Shown here one piece after another: positions 13,042-22,227 of a stretch of 64,000 nucleotides of DNA; the first letter of the stretch is position 1; the number at the start of each line of letters is the position of its first letter. Origin of the DNA: Portulaca oleracea (Eukaryota; Streptophyta; Magnoliopsida; Caryophyllales; Portulacaceae). The stretch spans positions 6,045,582 to 6,109,581 of the forward strand of contig CM055872.1 of the NCBI GenBank assembly GCA_029582165.1. Reading direction: 5' to 3'. Position numbers and translations under genes: made by a program. The notes under the pieces were generated by a model. It worked only from the letters and a program-made list of their open reading frames with translations, ran no database searches and had not been told where the DNA came from.

Positions 13042-14330
13042 TGTAGGCACCGGATTTTGTACCGGTATTAATTTTAGTTATTTGTAAAAATAAGCTAGCC
13101 GAGTAATCTAGTAGCATGCAGATCCATCACTTTTCTAACCCGGAAGCGAGCAAAACGGCCCAACAGAAATCCAGCACAAACCCGTCTGGGTTGGGCCAAT
13201 GTCATTTCCTTCTTCAGCCCAAACCCGTCTGGGTTTGGCCAATTTTCATTCCATCTTTCAGCCCAAACCCAGCTGAGTTATCGAGTCCGCGGCTACAAAC
13301 TACAACCCTAAACGTACCCCTTATCTCCTCATTCCACTATAAATTAAACCCTAACCCCTGTCATTTCAAGGACAGCAGATTATGCTAGAGTATTGACACT
13401 AGTATATTCTCTCTACCTCTTCTCTCCCTTTGCATGCTACTTCATTAAAGGTTAGAATAATTATCACATTGATGTAAACCATGCAATGTAACCTAACGAA
13501 TTCATGTAATTCTTGTGTTTTCAATTCATAATTTGCATGACATTAATGTTAAACTTGTGAAATTTATATCTAATTCCTCCCTTTTAACTTTTTTGCTTTG
13601 ATTTAATTCTAGTAGAGTCTATTCGTTTGAATAGGCGGATTTGACAGTTTTAATTGTCAAATTCGTAACCTTACCCCCGAATCCGTCTTTGGATTCGTAG
13701 ACCGGAGTTTGTATTAAAATGGTTTGTTGTTTTTCTCCTAAAAATTCAACTGGCGACTCTTTAGTTGTACTTCAATATTTTATTTTATTTTTTTTTCTTT
13801 TCTTTGGCGTGTCTTGTTCTTCTGAGAAAAGTGAGGAAATTGAGTAGGGCTACGAAGGCGCGAACTCAAACGGGTTACGCAGCCCCTGCCTTGGTCTCTT
13901 CTTCTTCACTGTCTCACTGACTCAATTCACAAGTGGAATGTATAAACCCACTGGGTTTGCTCGATGATGACAAACCCGGCTTGGTTTACTCCTTTTACGC
14001 AGTCCCTTTTTTTTTCTTTTATTTCCCGACTTGGAACAGAAGCAAACCCGGACGGGTTCAGTACCTTTTTTTCTTCTTTTATTTCCCTTCGCTTTAATGT
14101 TGTGTAAAAGTAATTCAATATAGTTTTATTTTCTTTTCATCATCCTTTCCCTTTCTTTTGTAAATAGTCAAGCTTCATAATAACAAGTCATTAAGTTGAC
14201 CATTTCGGTGAGTCCAAAAGCATTCTTAAAAGTTCAACCTTATTTAAGGTTAAGCAATCCTAGTCGGCTCCCAATCATTTTTTTTTTAAATAGCGCCGCG
14301 GAAAAGGTTATCAATTTTTCGGGGTCTACA
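13042..14330 (+). repeat. 5' LTR of the Tat/Ogre-like element
   Basis: 1,289 bases from TGTAGGCACC to GGGGTCTACA. A TATA-like CTATAAATT at 13337-13345 is a plausible LTR promoter. The text CCCGTCTGGGTTTGG-like recurs several times, also in inverted form (CAAACCCGGACGGG). Confidence 0.85.
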
Positions 14331-14331
14331 G

Positions 14332-14350
14332 ATTGGCGACTCCACTGGGG
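14332..14350 (+). other. Primer binding site, tRNA-Arg type
   Basis: ATTGGCGACTCCACTGGGG starts one base after the LTR end. TGGCGACTCCA is complementary to the CCA-tailed acceptor end of plant tRNA-Arg species ending in TGGAGTCG. Confidence 0.75.
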
Positions 14351-15528
14351 ACTTAAACTTAAAAAGAGGGTAAAACTTGAAAGGATTAAATTTTAGTGAA
14401 TTTTGTAAAAAAGGGAGGAATTAATTTATTTCACTTTTTATCATTTTTAGGCATATTGCATACCAGGCTACTCTCGGGCCTTTATGGCTGGGGAGCACAA
14501 AAGCGTTGGTTTAGGTTGTAAAACTAGGAATCAGTCCCGAGAGCGGGAGGTCACTACTTGCGGGATGCACTTACATCGCCAAGCATTTGATCTCTCCTCT
14601 CACCCGTGTTACACTCTAAAGGTTTCCTTGAAACCCAAAGAGCAACACCCCACACATTTTTCCTATGAATTCCATATAGGGAAAATGCACCGGGGCAAGA
14701 ACATGTGGTACCCTATTCATCTCCCTAAACCTAGAAAAAAAAAAAACCGGAATCTAAAGCCATGGTTAGGCTCATCCCGCATCTGTATGTCATGTGAATT
14801 AATCCTGTAAAAGTTGAGTCCAAATGTCTAGCCCAAACATGAGTGGGACGTCATTCTAGCCCGCGTAGGATAAGATGAGAGACGGACTGGCCCAAACCCA
14901 GACGGGTTTGGTGGCCCAAACCCAGACGGGTTTGATGTGCCTGGCCTAGTTGGACTCGCTACGAAATCCTGTCTATGCCCATTTGAAAGGGAGGAATTAC
15001 AGTTCAAACCTGCACGTTTGGGCACATTTTCTTCTCCTTCCACATCGGGCCAAACTGTTCGATATTGCAGTCAGCCCAATCCATTTACTATTGATCCTAT
15101 TCGGCCCTTTATGACGCTCCTTGAGTCAGATTCCCATTGCATCTTGTACCTTGATCTTGAGCCCAATAAAAATTCAAACATGATCCATCGTGGCTCGATC
15201 CAAGTAATGACCCAATGAGTATCAGTCCTGTCAGTCATCATGTTAGGTCCATATAGAGTTAGGACATGCACTCCCGCAAAAGTGGGTGAGTCACCCTTAT
15301 GTCAGCATGTAGGCGTCATGTCCATGTCCTAGGTTCATATAGGTCCATTAAGTCATGCATGCATTGGGCGGGTGGCATAAAGGTTCTTTCGAGCACTAAA
15401 CCAGTTTCCATGCAGGCAGGATAGCAGACCATCTCCGAGCCCGCATCCGTGACCCACGAACCGACAGGATCATTCACAATCCCAACTACAGACCGCCTGC
15501 CCGATCCACTGAATCCAGAGAATCCGCC

Positions 15529-16608
15529 ATGTCAGGATCCCTCGCCAACAACATTTTCGGAGAAAGTTCTGGTGACAAGCAACTTGATGGGCTGTATGAG
15601 CGGGTACAGGAAGCAATTGCCATTTGCATGGCAGATCAGGAGGACAGAACCAATGAGAAGCTAGAAAATAAGTTCAGCGAAAATCAACAGACCATGAATG
15701 GCGTGCTGGAAGCCATTAAGCAGATCAACAAGAAGCTGGGCATTGAGCATGAGGAAGAAGACGACTACTATGCCTCCGAGTCTGAGACTGAAGTTGATGA
15801 CGGAGCTGACAAGGGTAACCCTAAATCCAAAAATGGGGGCCCAAAACCCAATTCATCTGGTGAGGCCAAGTCTAAATCCGTAAAGAATAACTCCAAAACC
15901 TCGGAGGACCCCTATGTCAAGAAGCTTGAAGAGAAGGTTAACATGTTCACCAGAAGGATGATGAAAATTGATCCAACCTTTACAGACGCTTGCATGGGTT
16001 TGGCCATCCCCAAACACCATGTATCAAGGGTAAGGGACAAAGTTGAAGTACCGGGCATCAGGTTCAAGCCATCTGAGAACCCATCTCATCATCTAGAGGA
16101 GTTCCTGAGGCTGGCCCCTCTTCACAAAGTAGATGAAGGTCTTTACACCACAATCTTCCCTTCCACTCTAGAAGGTAAGGCCAAGGTGTGGTACCAAAAT
16201 CTACCCCCTCACATCAAGACTGACGCAGACGAGTTGTTCAAGGCCTTCATCAGCCATTTTAGTCGTCTCCAACAAAAGGAGGTCACTGTAGATGACCTCA
16301 CTTCCATGAAGCAAAGAGATGATGAGTCATTCCTCTCTTATTATGAACGATGGCACTCAAGGCTGTCAGAGATCGACGAGGCAGTCCCCTTTAGGATGCA
16401 ACTAAGCACTTTCAAGCAAAGCATCCATCCTCGCATCACACGACATTTTGGCTTCCAATCTATCAAAGACTTTGAAACTTTGAAGGACTTGTGTGTTCAA
16501 ATTGAAGCTGCTAACAATGAGAAAAGCACACAACATTCTGGTTGGGAAGGATCTAACTCCAACAGGAGGGCCACTAGCGCGCCTAGCCCCCCCTCAGAAA
16601 ACTGTTGA
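15529..16608 (+). CDS. Retrotransposon gag protein (Ty3/gypsy, Tat/Ogre-like)
   Basis: A 359-residue intact ORF encoding the structural (capsid) polyprotein of the surrounding element. Residues 1-75 are predicted helical. Residues 76-125 are acidic then Lys/Ser/Pro-rich (EHEEEDDYY onward). Residues 170-330 match the retrotransposon gag fold, with the A-K-V-W-Y-x-x-L core at 218-225, the F-K-A-F-I-S-H-F segment at 237-244 and S-Y-Y-E-R-W at 270-275. No CCHC zinc knuckle follows; the ORF stops at ENC. The first Met of the ORF is taken as start. A TGA and a TAA separate it from the same-frame integrase remnant, so no gag-pol fusion is made. Because the ORF is uninterrupted, the copy is probably fairly young. 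It may be a full gag or one truncated at its C-terminus by the pol deletion. Confidence 0.85.
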   Translation: MSGSLANNIFGESSGDKQLDGLYERVQEAIAICMADQEDRTNEKLENKFSENQQTMNGVLEAIKQINKKLGIEHEEEDDYYASESETEVDDGADKGNPKSKNGGPKPNSSGEAKSKSVKNNSKTSEDPYVKKLEEKVNMFTRRMMKIDPTFTDACMGLAIPKHHVSRVRDKVEVPGIRFKPSENPSHHLEEFLRLAPLHKVDEGLYTTIFPSTLEGKAKVWYQNLPPHIKTDADELFKAFISHFSRLQQKEVTVDDLTSMKQRDDESFLSYYERWHSRLSEIDEAVPFRMQLSTFKQSIHPRITRHFGFQSIKDFETLKDLCVQIEAANNEKSTQHSGWEGSNSNRRATSAPSPPSENC

Positions 16609-16623
16609 GACTAATTCCATCCA

Positions 16624-16790
16624 ATGGAGGCCGTACACCCCGTTGAGGCTGATTCTAGAGGACAAAGAGCGATAAGAATGATGGCAGCGCAATACTGTAT
16701 CATTCACGACCGACTTTACAAGAAGACCGCCACAGACATCAATCTACTTTGCGTTGATGCCAAGTCAGTAGAGGAATTAATTTATAACAA
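16624..16790 (+). pseudogene. Integrase N-terminal remnant of the same element
   Basis: In the gag frame after two stops, the translation has IIHDRLYKKTATDINLLCVD, matching the conserved segment just upstream of the integrase zinc-binding region of Tat/Ogre polyproteins (pattern L-Y-+-+-...-L-L-+-C-V-D). The zinc-binding motif and catalytic core are missing. Sequence then turns AT-rich and runs into the truncated 3' LTR. This shows the parent element had pol. Confidence 0.7.
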
Positions 16791-16871
16791 AAAAAAATAT
16801 AGGATAGGACTAGGATTAAAACCAGAAACACCTTCGGTGATGATTTGTAAACCTTTCTTACCTTTCTTACC

Positions 16872-17174
16872 CGGCTTGGAACAGAAGCAAACCCGGACGG
16901 GTTCAGTACCTTTTTTTCTTCTTTTATTTCCCTTCGCTTTAATGTTGTGTAAAAGTAATTCAATATAGTTTTATTTTCTTTTCATCATCCTTTCCCTTTC
17001 TTTTGTAAATAGTCAAGCTTCATAATAACAAGTCATTAAGTTGACCATTTCGGTGAGTCCAAAAGCATTCTTAAAAGTTCAACCTTATTTAAGGTTAAGC
17101 AATCCTAGTCGGCTCCCAATCATTTTTTTTTAAGTAGCGCCGCGAAAAAGGTTATCAATTTTTCGGGGTCTACA
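16872..17174 (+). repeat. Truncated 3' LTR (last about 303 bp)
   Basis: Nearly identical to 14028-14330 of the 5' LTR, with only a few differences (for example AAGTAGCGCCGCG versus AAATAGCGCCGCG). High identity suggests recent insertion; about 990 bases of the LTR left part are missing. Confidence 0.85.
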
Positions 17175-17459
17175 AGTATATTGTGATAAGTTGCGTTCTT
17201 TTGCGTTTGCCATGCGTTAGGTTTTATTGATTTTGCGTTGCGTTTGGGTGCGTTAACGCACAAAATAATGGGGCCTAAGTGGCAGCTTGTTAGAGAAGCA
17301 ACTTCTAGGGCTGTTCGTGGCCAAAAGGATGGTCAGAAGGTTAAGGTGGTCAGGCGCGTGAACAGTGTGGAAGCTAACAGCCGTGATTATATTGATGCTA
17401 AGATAGATCGTATGACAGGGATTATTGGCGATGATATAGGCGTAATCGATTCTCGATGA

Positions 17460-17675
17460 TCCACCAAACTGAAGGTATTATTGATCTTTAACAGCGTGTT
17501 TGTGTGTGATGGCTTTTGGCAGTCATTGGTGTGATCGTCCGTGTTGTGCTATTTATTTTAGCAGTGTTTGGTTATAACCCTTTCTTTTAGATTGGTTGAT
17601 TGTTGTTTTTTATGCAGTTTGCTGTCTAGCTGTAAACTTTTAAGCCTTTTCGGCTATCAATAATCGGAAAAAAAA
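17460..17675 (+). other. 3' tail of the retrocopy, ending in A-run
   Basis: Untranslated tail after the TGA, rich in TTGGTTGATTG and GTTTGCTG text, ending TATCAATAATCGG plus A8. The tail at 36996-37147 ends similarly (CACTAATAATCGAG plus A-run). Together they look like 3' ends of one plant LINE family or its derivatives. Confidence 0.55.
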
Positions 17676-17806
17676 CCAACTACCATAGAATTTTTATACC
17701 TTTATATAATAGATAGATAATCACATATTACATGTTGAAAGATTAATAGTAATTTTTTTAAAAAATGCATTTTTTGTAATTCATGAGAGCTGAAATTAAC
17801 TGATAG

Positions 17807-18037
17807 TACTCCTTCCTTCCTTTTTTACTTGCCCCTTTGGACAAACTGGTAAAACCAATGTAACACAAAAAATTAGGTAGAAACAAATCAAAATTACAAA
17901 AGTGCCCTCAATTATTGTTAAGTTATTGGTTCAAAGTTATTAATTAAGGGTAAAAGTGGTATATTTATTGTTAAAAATGTAAATACGACAAATAATAAGG
18001 AACAAGAAAATTAGTTAAGTAGACAAATAAAAAGTGA
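17807..18037. mobile_element. Degraded Stowaway-like MITE
   Basis: Left end CTCCTTCCTTCCTTTTTTAC after TA resembles the CTCCCTCCGTTC terminus common in plant Stowaway elements, and the right side holds AGACAAATAAAAAG. The right terminus is lost, so the end is approximate. Confidence 0.4.
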
Positions 18038-18057
18038 CTTATGGACTAATTGATTTC

Positions 18058-18283
18058 TCCCTCCGCTTTAATTCATATGTCGTCTAAGAAATTGTGTTAA
18101 AAAACTTTTGACTGTTAATCTCTTAATTTGTACAATGATTCATCATACAAAATTGATGTCATTAGTTTCGTAATAAAAAAATACCATTAAAAAAGTATAA
18201 TATGAACTTTTTATATAATTTTATATTAAAAATTATTTATTAAAGGTTGACACTGAAAATCATAAATGACAGATAAAATTAAC
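18058..18283 (-). mobile_element. Stowaway-like MITE, inverted relative to 18.6-kb copy
   Basis: Begins CTCCCTCCGCTTTAATTC. Its middle (AATGATTCATCATACAAAAT, then ATTAAAAAAGTATAATAT) is the reverse complement of the middle of 18602-18837. The far end retains ATGACAGATAAAA but has lost the last part of the terminal repeat. Confidence 0.6.
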
Positions 18284-18601
18284 ATAGTAATAAGCAAGTG
18301 AAAGTCACGCGGTGTGAGAAGCAGGTAGAGGGATAGGATAAAGGAGAAGAGATAAATAAATAAATTAAAATACGAGGTACCGCATAGAAGAAAGGTTATT
18401 GGTCGCTTGAGGAACAAAAGAGGCAAAGTGTGGACCTTTCCTGTACTCTTGGATTGGACTCTTCTGGAAATTATTTCCTTTTTATTACAATTATTCTCTT
18501 TTCCTTTTTCTAACCACTCCCCAAGCCCTCTCTACTCGCCACAGTTTCTCTTTCCACCCCCACTTTCTTCTCTCACCATTATTTTCTCTTCAAAATTAGT
18601 A

Positions 18602-18837
18602 CTCCCTCCGTTCTTTTTTATCTGTCATTTACAGTTTTTTGTGCCAATTTTTAATCAATAATTTCTAATATAAAACTTTTATAGAAAAATATAATATTAT
18701 ACTTTTTTAATAGTATTTTTTATTACGAATCTAATGATATCAATTTTGTATGATGAATCATTATACAAATTAAGATATTAACGGTCAAAGTTTTTGCCAC
18801 AATTCCCTAGGCGACAGATAAAACAAAACGAAGGTAG
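18602..18837 (+). mobile_element. Stowaway-like MITE (236 bp, TA target)
   Basis: CTCCCTCCGTTCTTTTTTAT at the left and, reversed, CTACCTTCGTTTTGTTTTAT at the right, with TA on both sides. Same family as 18058-18283, 39706-39941 and probably 30421-30684. No coding capacity. Confidence 0.75.
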
Positions 18838-19121
18838 TATCTTATTAACATCACCTTTTTTCAAAATAAACTAAACAAAATAAAGGAATTTACAAAATGC
18901 ATAGGTATATTTACCTTGGAAATAATATCCACCTTGGTATACATGATGTAAATGTAAAATGAATCCATTAAAGAGGGGAATAAGAACGAGTTTAAAATGT
19001 ACTAGGACTCAACCCGTACGATGCACGGAATAAACTCAATTAGTTACTTTTGAAATTTTATAAAGTTATAGATGTAAAACTTACTTATGAATATTGAGGA
19101 AAATCTTTATAAATGTGTAAC
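18838..19121. other. AT-rich DNA, nothing recognised
   Basis: No supported feature. Confidence 0.35.
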
Positions 19122-19124
19122 TTA

Positions 19125-19496
19125 GGGTCCGTTTGGACCTAGGAAAACGGGATGGAAAAAAAATCTCATGGAAAAAAAATTAGGAGGAAAAATTTTTGGA
19201 GGTAAAGTAAATTTCTTTCTTCTCTTGTTTGGTTCAAGTAAAATTTTGAAGGAAAAATTGATTTTCCATACAACTTTTTTTTCCTTGTTTGGCTTAAAGA
19301 AAAATGTATGGAAAAAAATTTTTTGCATGAAAATTTTAAATGTTCTAGATTATATGATGTGATTTGGAGAGAGAGAGAGAGAGAGAGAGAGAAGAGTTAG
19401 AGAAAAAGAGAGGGAGAGAGAGAGAGAGAGAGGCGAGTTAGAGAGAGAGAAAGAGCGAGCGAGAGAGAGAGAGAGAGACAGAGACAGAGAAGAGTT

Positions 19497-19528
<32 letters not shown>

Positions 19529-19902
19529 GTTAGAGAGAGAGAAAGAGCGAGCGAGAGAGAGAGAGAGACAGAGACAGAGAAGAGTTAGAGAGAGAGAGAG
19601 AGAGAGAGAAGAGTTAGAGAGAGAGAGATCGAGAGAGAGAGAAGTGAGTTAGAGAGAGAGAGAGAGAATCAAGGGAGCCACAAAAGATGATGGAGAGAAA
19701 GGTTGGCTTTGATCCAAAAATTTTCTCCCAACTTTCCTTTCATTTTTGAATGGAAAATTTTTTGTTCTTTGTGATCCCAAATTTTCCATTCAATTTTCCA
19801 ACTTTTTTTTTCATTCCCTTTTCTTCAATCCAAACAAAGGAAAGATTTTCATTTTCCAAAATAATTTTTTTCCATGTTGTTTTCCTAGATCCAAACGGAC
19901 CC
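19125..19902. mobile_element. PIF/Harbinger-type MITE carrying a GA microsatellite
   Basis: Ends GGGTCCGTTTGGACCTAGG and, reversed, GGGTCCGTTTGGATCTAGG are near-perfect inverted repeats, flanked by TTA (19122-19124 and 19903-19905). Subterminal sequence is A/T-rich with GGAAAATTTT-like blocks in both orientations. The centre is a long GA microsatellite. Confidence 0.85.
19371..19670. repeat. Compound (GA)n array with higher-order repeats
   Basis: About 300 bases of GAGAGA interrupted by AGAGTTAGAG, GCGAGTTAGAG, AAGAGCGAGCGAG and ACAGAGACAGAGA. The block GGCGAGTTAGAGAGAG...AGACAGAGACAG occurs twice, so the array grew by duplication of 80-90-bp segments. Confidence 0.9.
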
Positions 19903-19984
19903 TTATTGATGGGAAATGTGAAAGATTATGTCTATATGATTCTGAAGTGTGATAAGATTGATCTTGCTTGCTACCGATTGTAGA

Positions 19985-20428
19985 TAGACCTGTTCAATGG
20001 GCCGGGGACCCGTCGACCCGACCCGGCCCGAAAAAATGCGGGTCAAGGTCTCAATTTTAGAAGGTGACCCGGCCCGGCCCGAAAAATTCGGGGCCCCGAT
20101 GCAAGGTCGGGTCGGGCTCGGGCCGAGGAATGGTGACCCGGCCCGGCCCGCCGACCTGACTAAATACAATTTTTTATAAAAAAAATCTTATAGTAAGTTC
20201 TAGTTTTTTTGTTACTTGACCCGACCCGACCCGACGACCCGACAAAATAAATAAATAAAATGCGTAATTATTTTATGTATTTTTAATTAAAAAAAATCGT
20301 TTATATATTTGTCGGCTCGTTGACCCGGCCCGCGGCCCGTAGGGTCAGGGCTCGGGCGGAAGATACCTGACCCGACGTGTCAAAAACTTTCGACCCGACT
20401 GACCCGGCCCGACATTTGAACAGGTCTA
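19985..20428. mobile_element. hAT-type MITE (444 bp) rich in GACCCGGCCCG
   Basis: Termini TAGACCTGTTCAATGGGCCG and, reversed, TAGACCTGTTCAAATGTCGG, flanked by the perfect 8-bp duplication ATTGTAGA (19977-19984 and 20429-20436). The body is repeats of CGACCCGACCCGGCCCG-like text around an AT core. It has no protein domain. Confidence 0.9.
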
Positions 20429-20455
20429 ATTGTAGATGAAGATAGGTTTAATTTA

Positions 20456-20864
20456 GGCCATGTTCGGCAAAATTAGTGTTTTAGATAACGGATAGCAGTT
20501 TATGTAGCGTATAGCAGTTTAAGCAGCGGATAGCAGTTTAAGTAGCTGATAGTGGATGACTGTTCAAATAAGAATTGTGTTCAGTAAATTTAGCGGTTCA
20601 ATTAATAGATTAATGTGAATTGACATAAAAGGGTATTAATAATTTTCAAAGATAAAATTTACAAAGGGTACTTTTTGACCGAAAAATATGAAATGCCACT
20701 CCAAACGCTAAACGTTAACTTTATTAGCGTTTCGCAAAACGCTCCTTCAAATGCCAAACGCTCCTCAAAACGCTAACTTACCGAACGCTAATATTTATGC
20801 AATTATAGTTTTGACTTGATCAAGACGATAAACGCTACCCCAAACGCTATTGCCGAACACAACC
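20456..20864. mobile_element. PIF/Harbinger-type MITE (409 bp)
   Basis: GGCCATGTTCGGCA at the left and, reversed, GGTTGTGTTCGGCA at the right, flanked by TTA (20453-20455 and 20865-20867). The body carries repeated AGCAGTTTAAGTAGC and AACGCT motifs in opposite orientation in the two halves. Confidence 0.8.
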
Positions 20865-20867
20865 TTA

Positions 20868-21046
20868 GTGATATTTAGTATGTTGTTTGTGAAAGTAGAT
20901 GCATAATAATAAGTTAATATATAGGAAATAGATATAACCTCTAACATATGTGTTATATTTATATAGATATTTACAAAAACTCATGAATCTTATTGACCTA
21001 ACCGCAAGGTCATTAGTTATGAACGGTTTTGTTTTAGTGGTGTAAT
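20868..21046. other. AT-rich spacer
   Basis: Nothing recognised. Confidence 0.35.
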
Positions 21047-21447
21047 TAAATTAAAATAGAATACTACTGTTTGAGATTTCGTATGACTCATTTAACAATA
21101 TATTTTTTAATTTCTTAAATTGTAAATAAAATCTGGAAAGAAATAGAAAATTAAATTAAATTAAAATTAAAATAGAACACTACTATTTGGGACTTAGTAT
21201 GACTTGTTTTGAATGTAACTGTTGTCAAGCAGATGTGTATTAAGGATATACTTTTTTAATTTCTTTAATTGTAAATAAAATCTAGAAAGAAATAGAAAAT
21301 AAAATAGAATTTAAATTAAAATTGAATACTACTGTTTGAGACTTAGTGAAACTCTAATTAAATGTAACTGCTGTCAAGCAAACGTGGATTAAAGATATAT
21401 TTTTTAATTTCTTCAATTGTAAATGAAATCTGAAAAGAAATTGAAAA
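21047..21447. repeat. Three tandem copies of a 120-145-bp unit
   Basis: Each unit has the order AAAATAGAA-ACTACTGTTTG-AGACTTAGT, then TGTAACTG-TGTCAAGCA (units 2 and 3), then TATATTTTTTAATTTCTT and AATTGTAAATAAAATCTGG. Units start near 21050, 21167 and 21305. The first lacks the TGTCAAGCA segment. No ORF. Confidence 0.75.
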
Positions 21448-21929
21448 TAAAATACAGTTGCTGCGATGTGATTGGTCTAGACTCCAAGAAACGTTCTCGT
21501 GGCTTTATTTCATGGGGCCCATAAAGATTTTTATTATAATAGATAGATTTCCTAATGAAAGTTGTTATTGTTGTGGTTGTAAAGAATGTAATACAAACAT
21601 TAGATAATCTAGTAGTCTCTAATATTTTAAAGTGGTCCTATAAGAAGCCTCTAATTGTACCCTTATATCAAATTATATCCAAAAACCACTTAAGATATCA
21701 ATAAACAATACATGAATTCCCTAGAAATCAGTGATACAAAGTAGAGGTAAGTAAGAACTTTTGTGTTGGATTGCAGCTAGGATATATGGATATGGCAAAC
21801 TTTTTTGGTATTTTCTTCTTTTTTTTTATGTATTACACCAGTTTGTTGTTGCCCTGATGGTTTTTTACTTGCCCGATTCGTTCTAGACCTTGAACAATAA
21901 TAAGAAGTATGAACTTATTTGTAATGGAC
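21448..21929. other. Intergenic DNA, nothing recognised
   Basis: No supported feature; 3' flank of the LINE remnant that follows on the minus strand. Confidence 0.3.
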
Positions 21930-22227
21930 AAACTTAATCTTAGATCTCCACAAGCTATACTATCTGTCAATCATAATTTAAGAGTCATGTCCTCTGATAA
22001 TCCTTACTATTTCAAATTTAAATTTTGTCTAATCCCTTTTTTCAAGTACTTCTCAACTCTCTCTCCCTCTTTCCACATTCTCGTGAGTTGATTCTTTCAC
22101 AATCTTACATCTTTTTACATGGACATCTTAACTCCTTAATTCATGACCGAACCATTTGAATTTAGTTTCACTTAACTTATCCTCTAAGGTGTAACTCCTA
22201 TTTTAACTATGTTAGCTTGTAACCTGC

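Larger units (their letters stand above)
13042..17174 (+). mobile_element. Tat/Ogre-like LTR retrotransposon with most of pol deleted
   Basis: A 4.1-kb element bounded by TG...CA ends (TGTAGGCACCGG... and ...GGGGTCTACA) and the perfect 5-bp duplication AGTAT (13037-13041 and 17175-17179). The 5' LTR is 13042-14330. The 3' copy retains only about the last 303 bases (from about 16872). The primer site directly after the 5' LTR (GGCGACTCCACTGGGGAC) fits the 3' end of a tRNA-Arg, a primer reported for Ogre-type elements. Internally there is a gag ORF, then a short integrase N-terminal-like remnant, and no protease, reverse transcriptase or complete integrase. The polypurine tract and the left part of the 3' LTR are gone, so a deletion after insertion joined the remnant to the 3' LTR. 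It cannot move on its own. Confidence 0.88.
12943..17275. mobile_element. Tourist-like (PIF/Harbinger) MITE, split by an LTR element
   Basis: The left end GGCCCCGTTCTTTTGTGCGTT-like and the right end, reversed, GGCCCCATTATTTTGTGCGTT-like match at 19 of 21 positions. The flanking TAA triplets (12940-12942 and 17276-17278) are the duplication typical of PIF/Harbinger. Without the retrotransposon the MITE is about 195 bp and rich in TTGCGTT repeats. It lies inside the unrecognised ORF. Confidence 0.85.
12629..17459 (+). pseudogene. Unrecognised ORF, disrupted by nested transposons
   Basis: An ORF runs from 12629 (first internal Met with better context at 12704) to the MITE boundary at 12942 and resumes at 17279, ending at the TGA at 17457-17459. 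Removing the MITE with one copy of its TAA duplication keeps the frame, giving 139 codons from the Met at 12704. The first part is acidic and charged (runs of Asp, Ser, Glu, Lys). A basic KARGKRKK-like patch lies just before the junction. The second part is basic with RGQKDGQK. I do not recognise the protein. The sequence after the stop (17460-17675) ends in ATCAATAATCGG and a short A-run, much like the LINE 3' end at 37.1 kb, so it may be ORF1 or a derivative of a LINE. A processed host transcript is the alternative. As it stands the ORF is broken and unlikely to make a protein. Confidence 0.55.
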
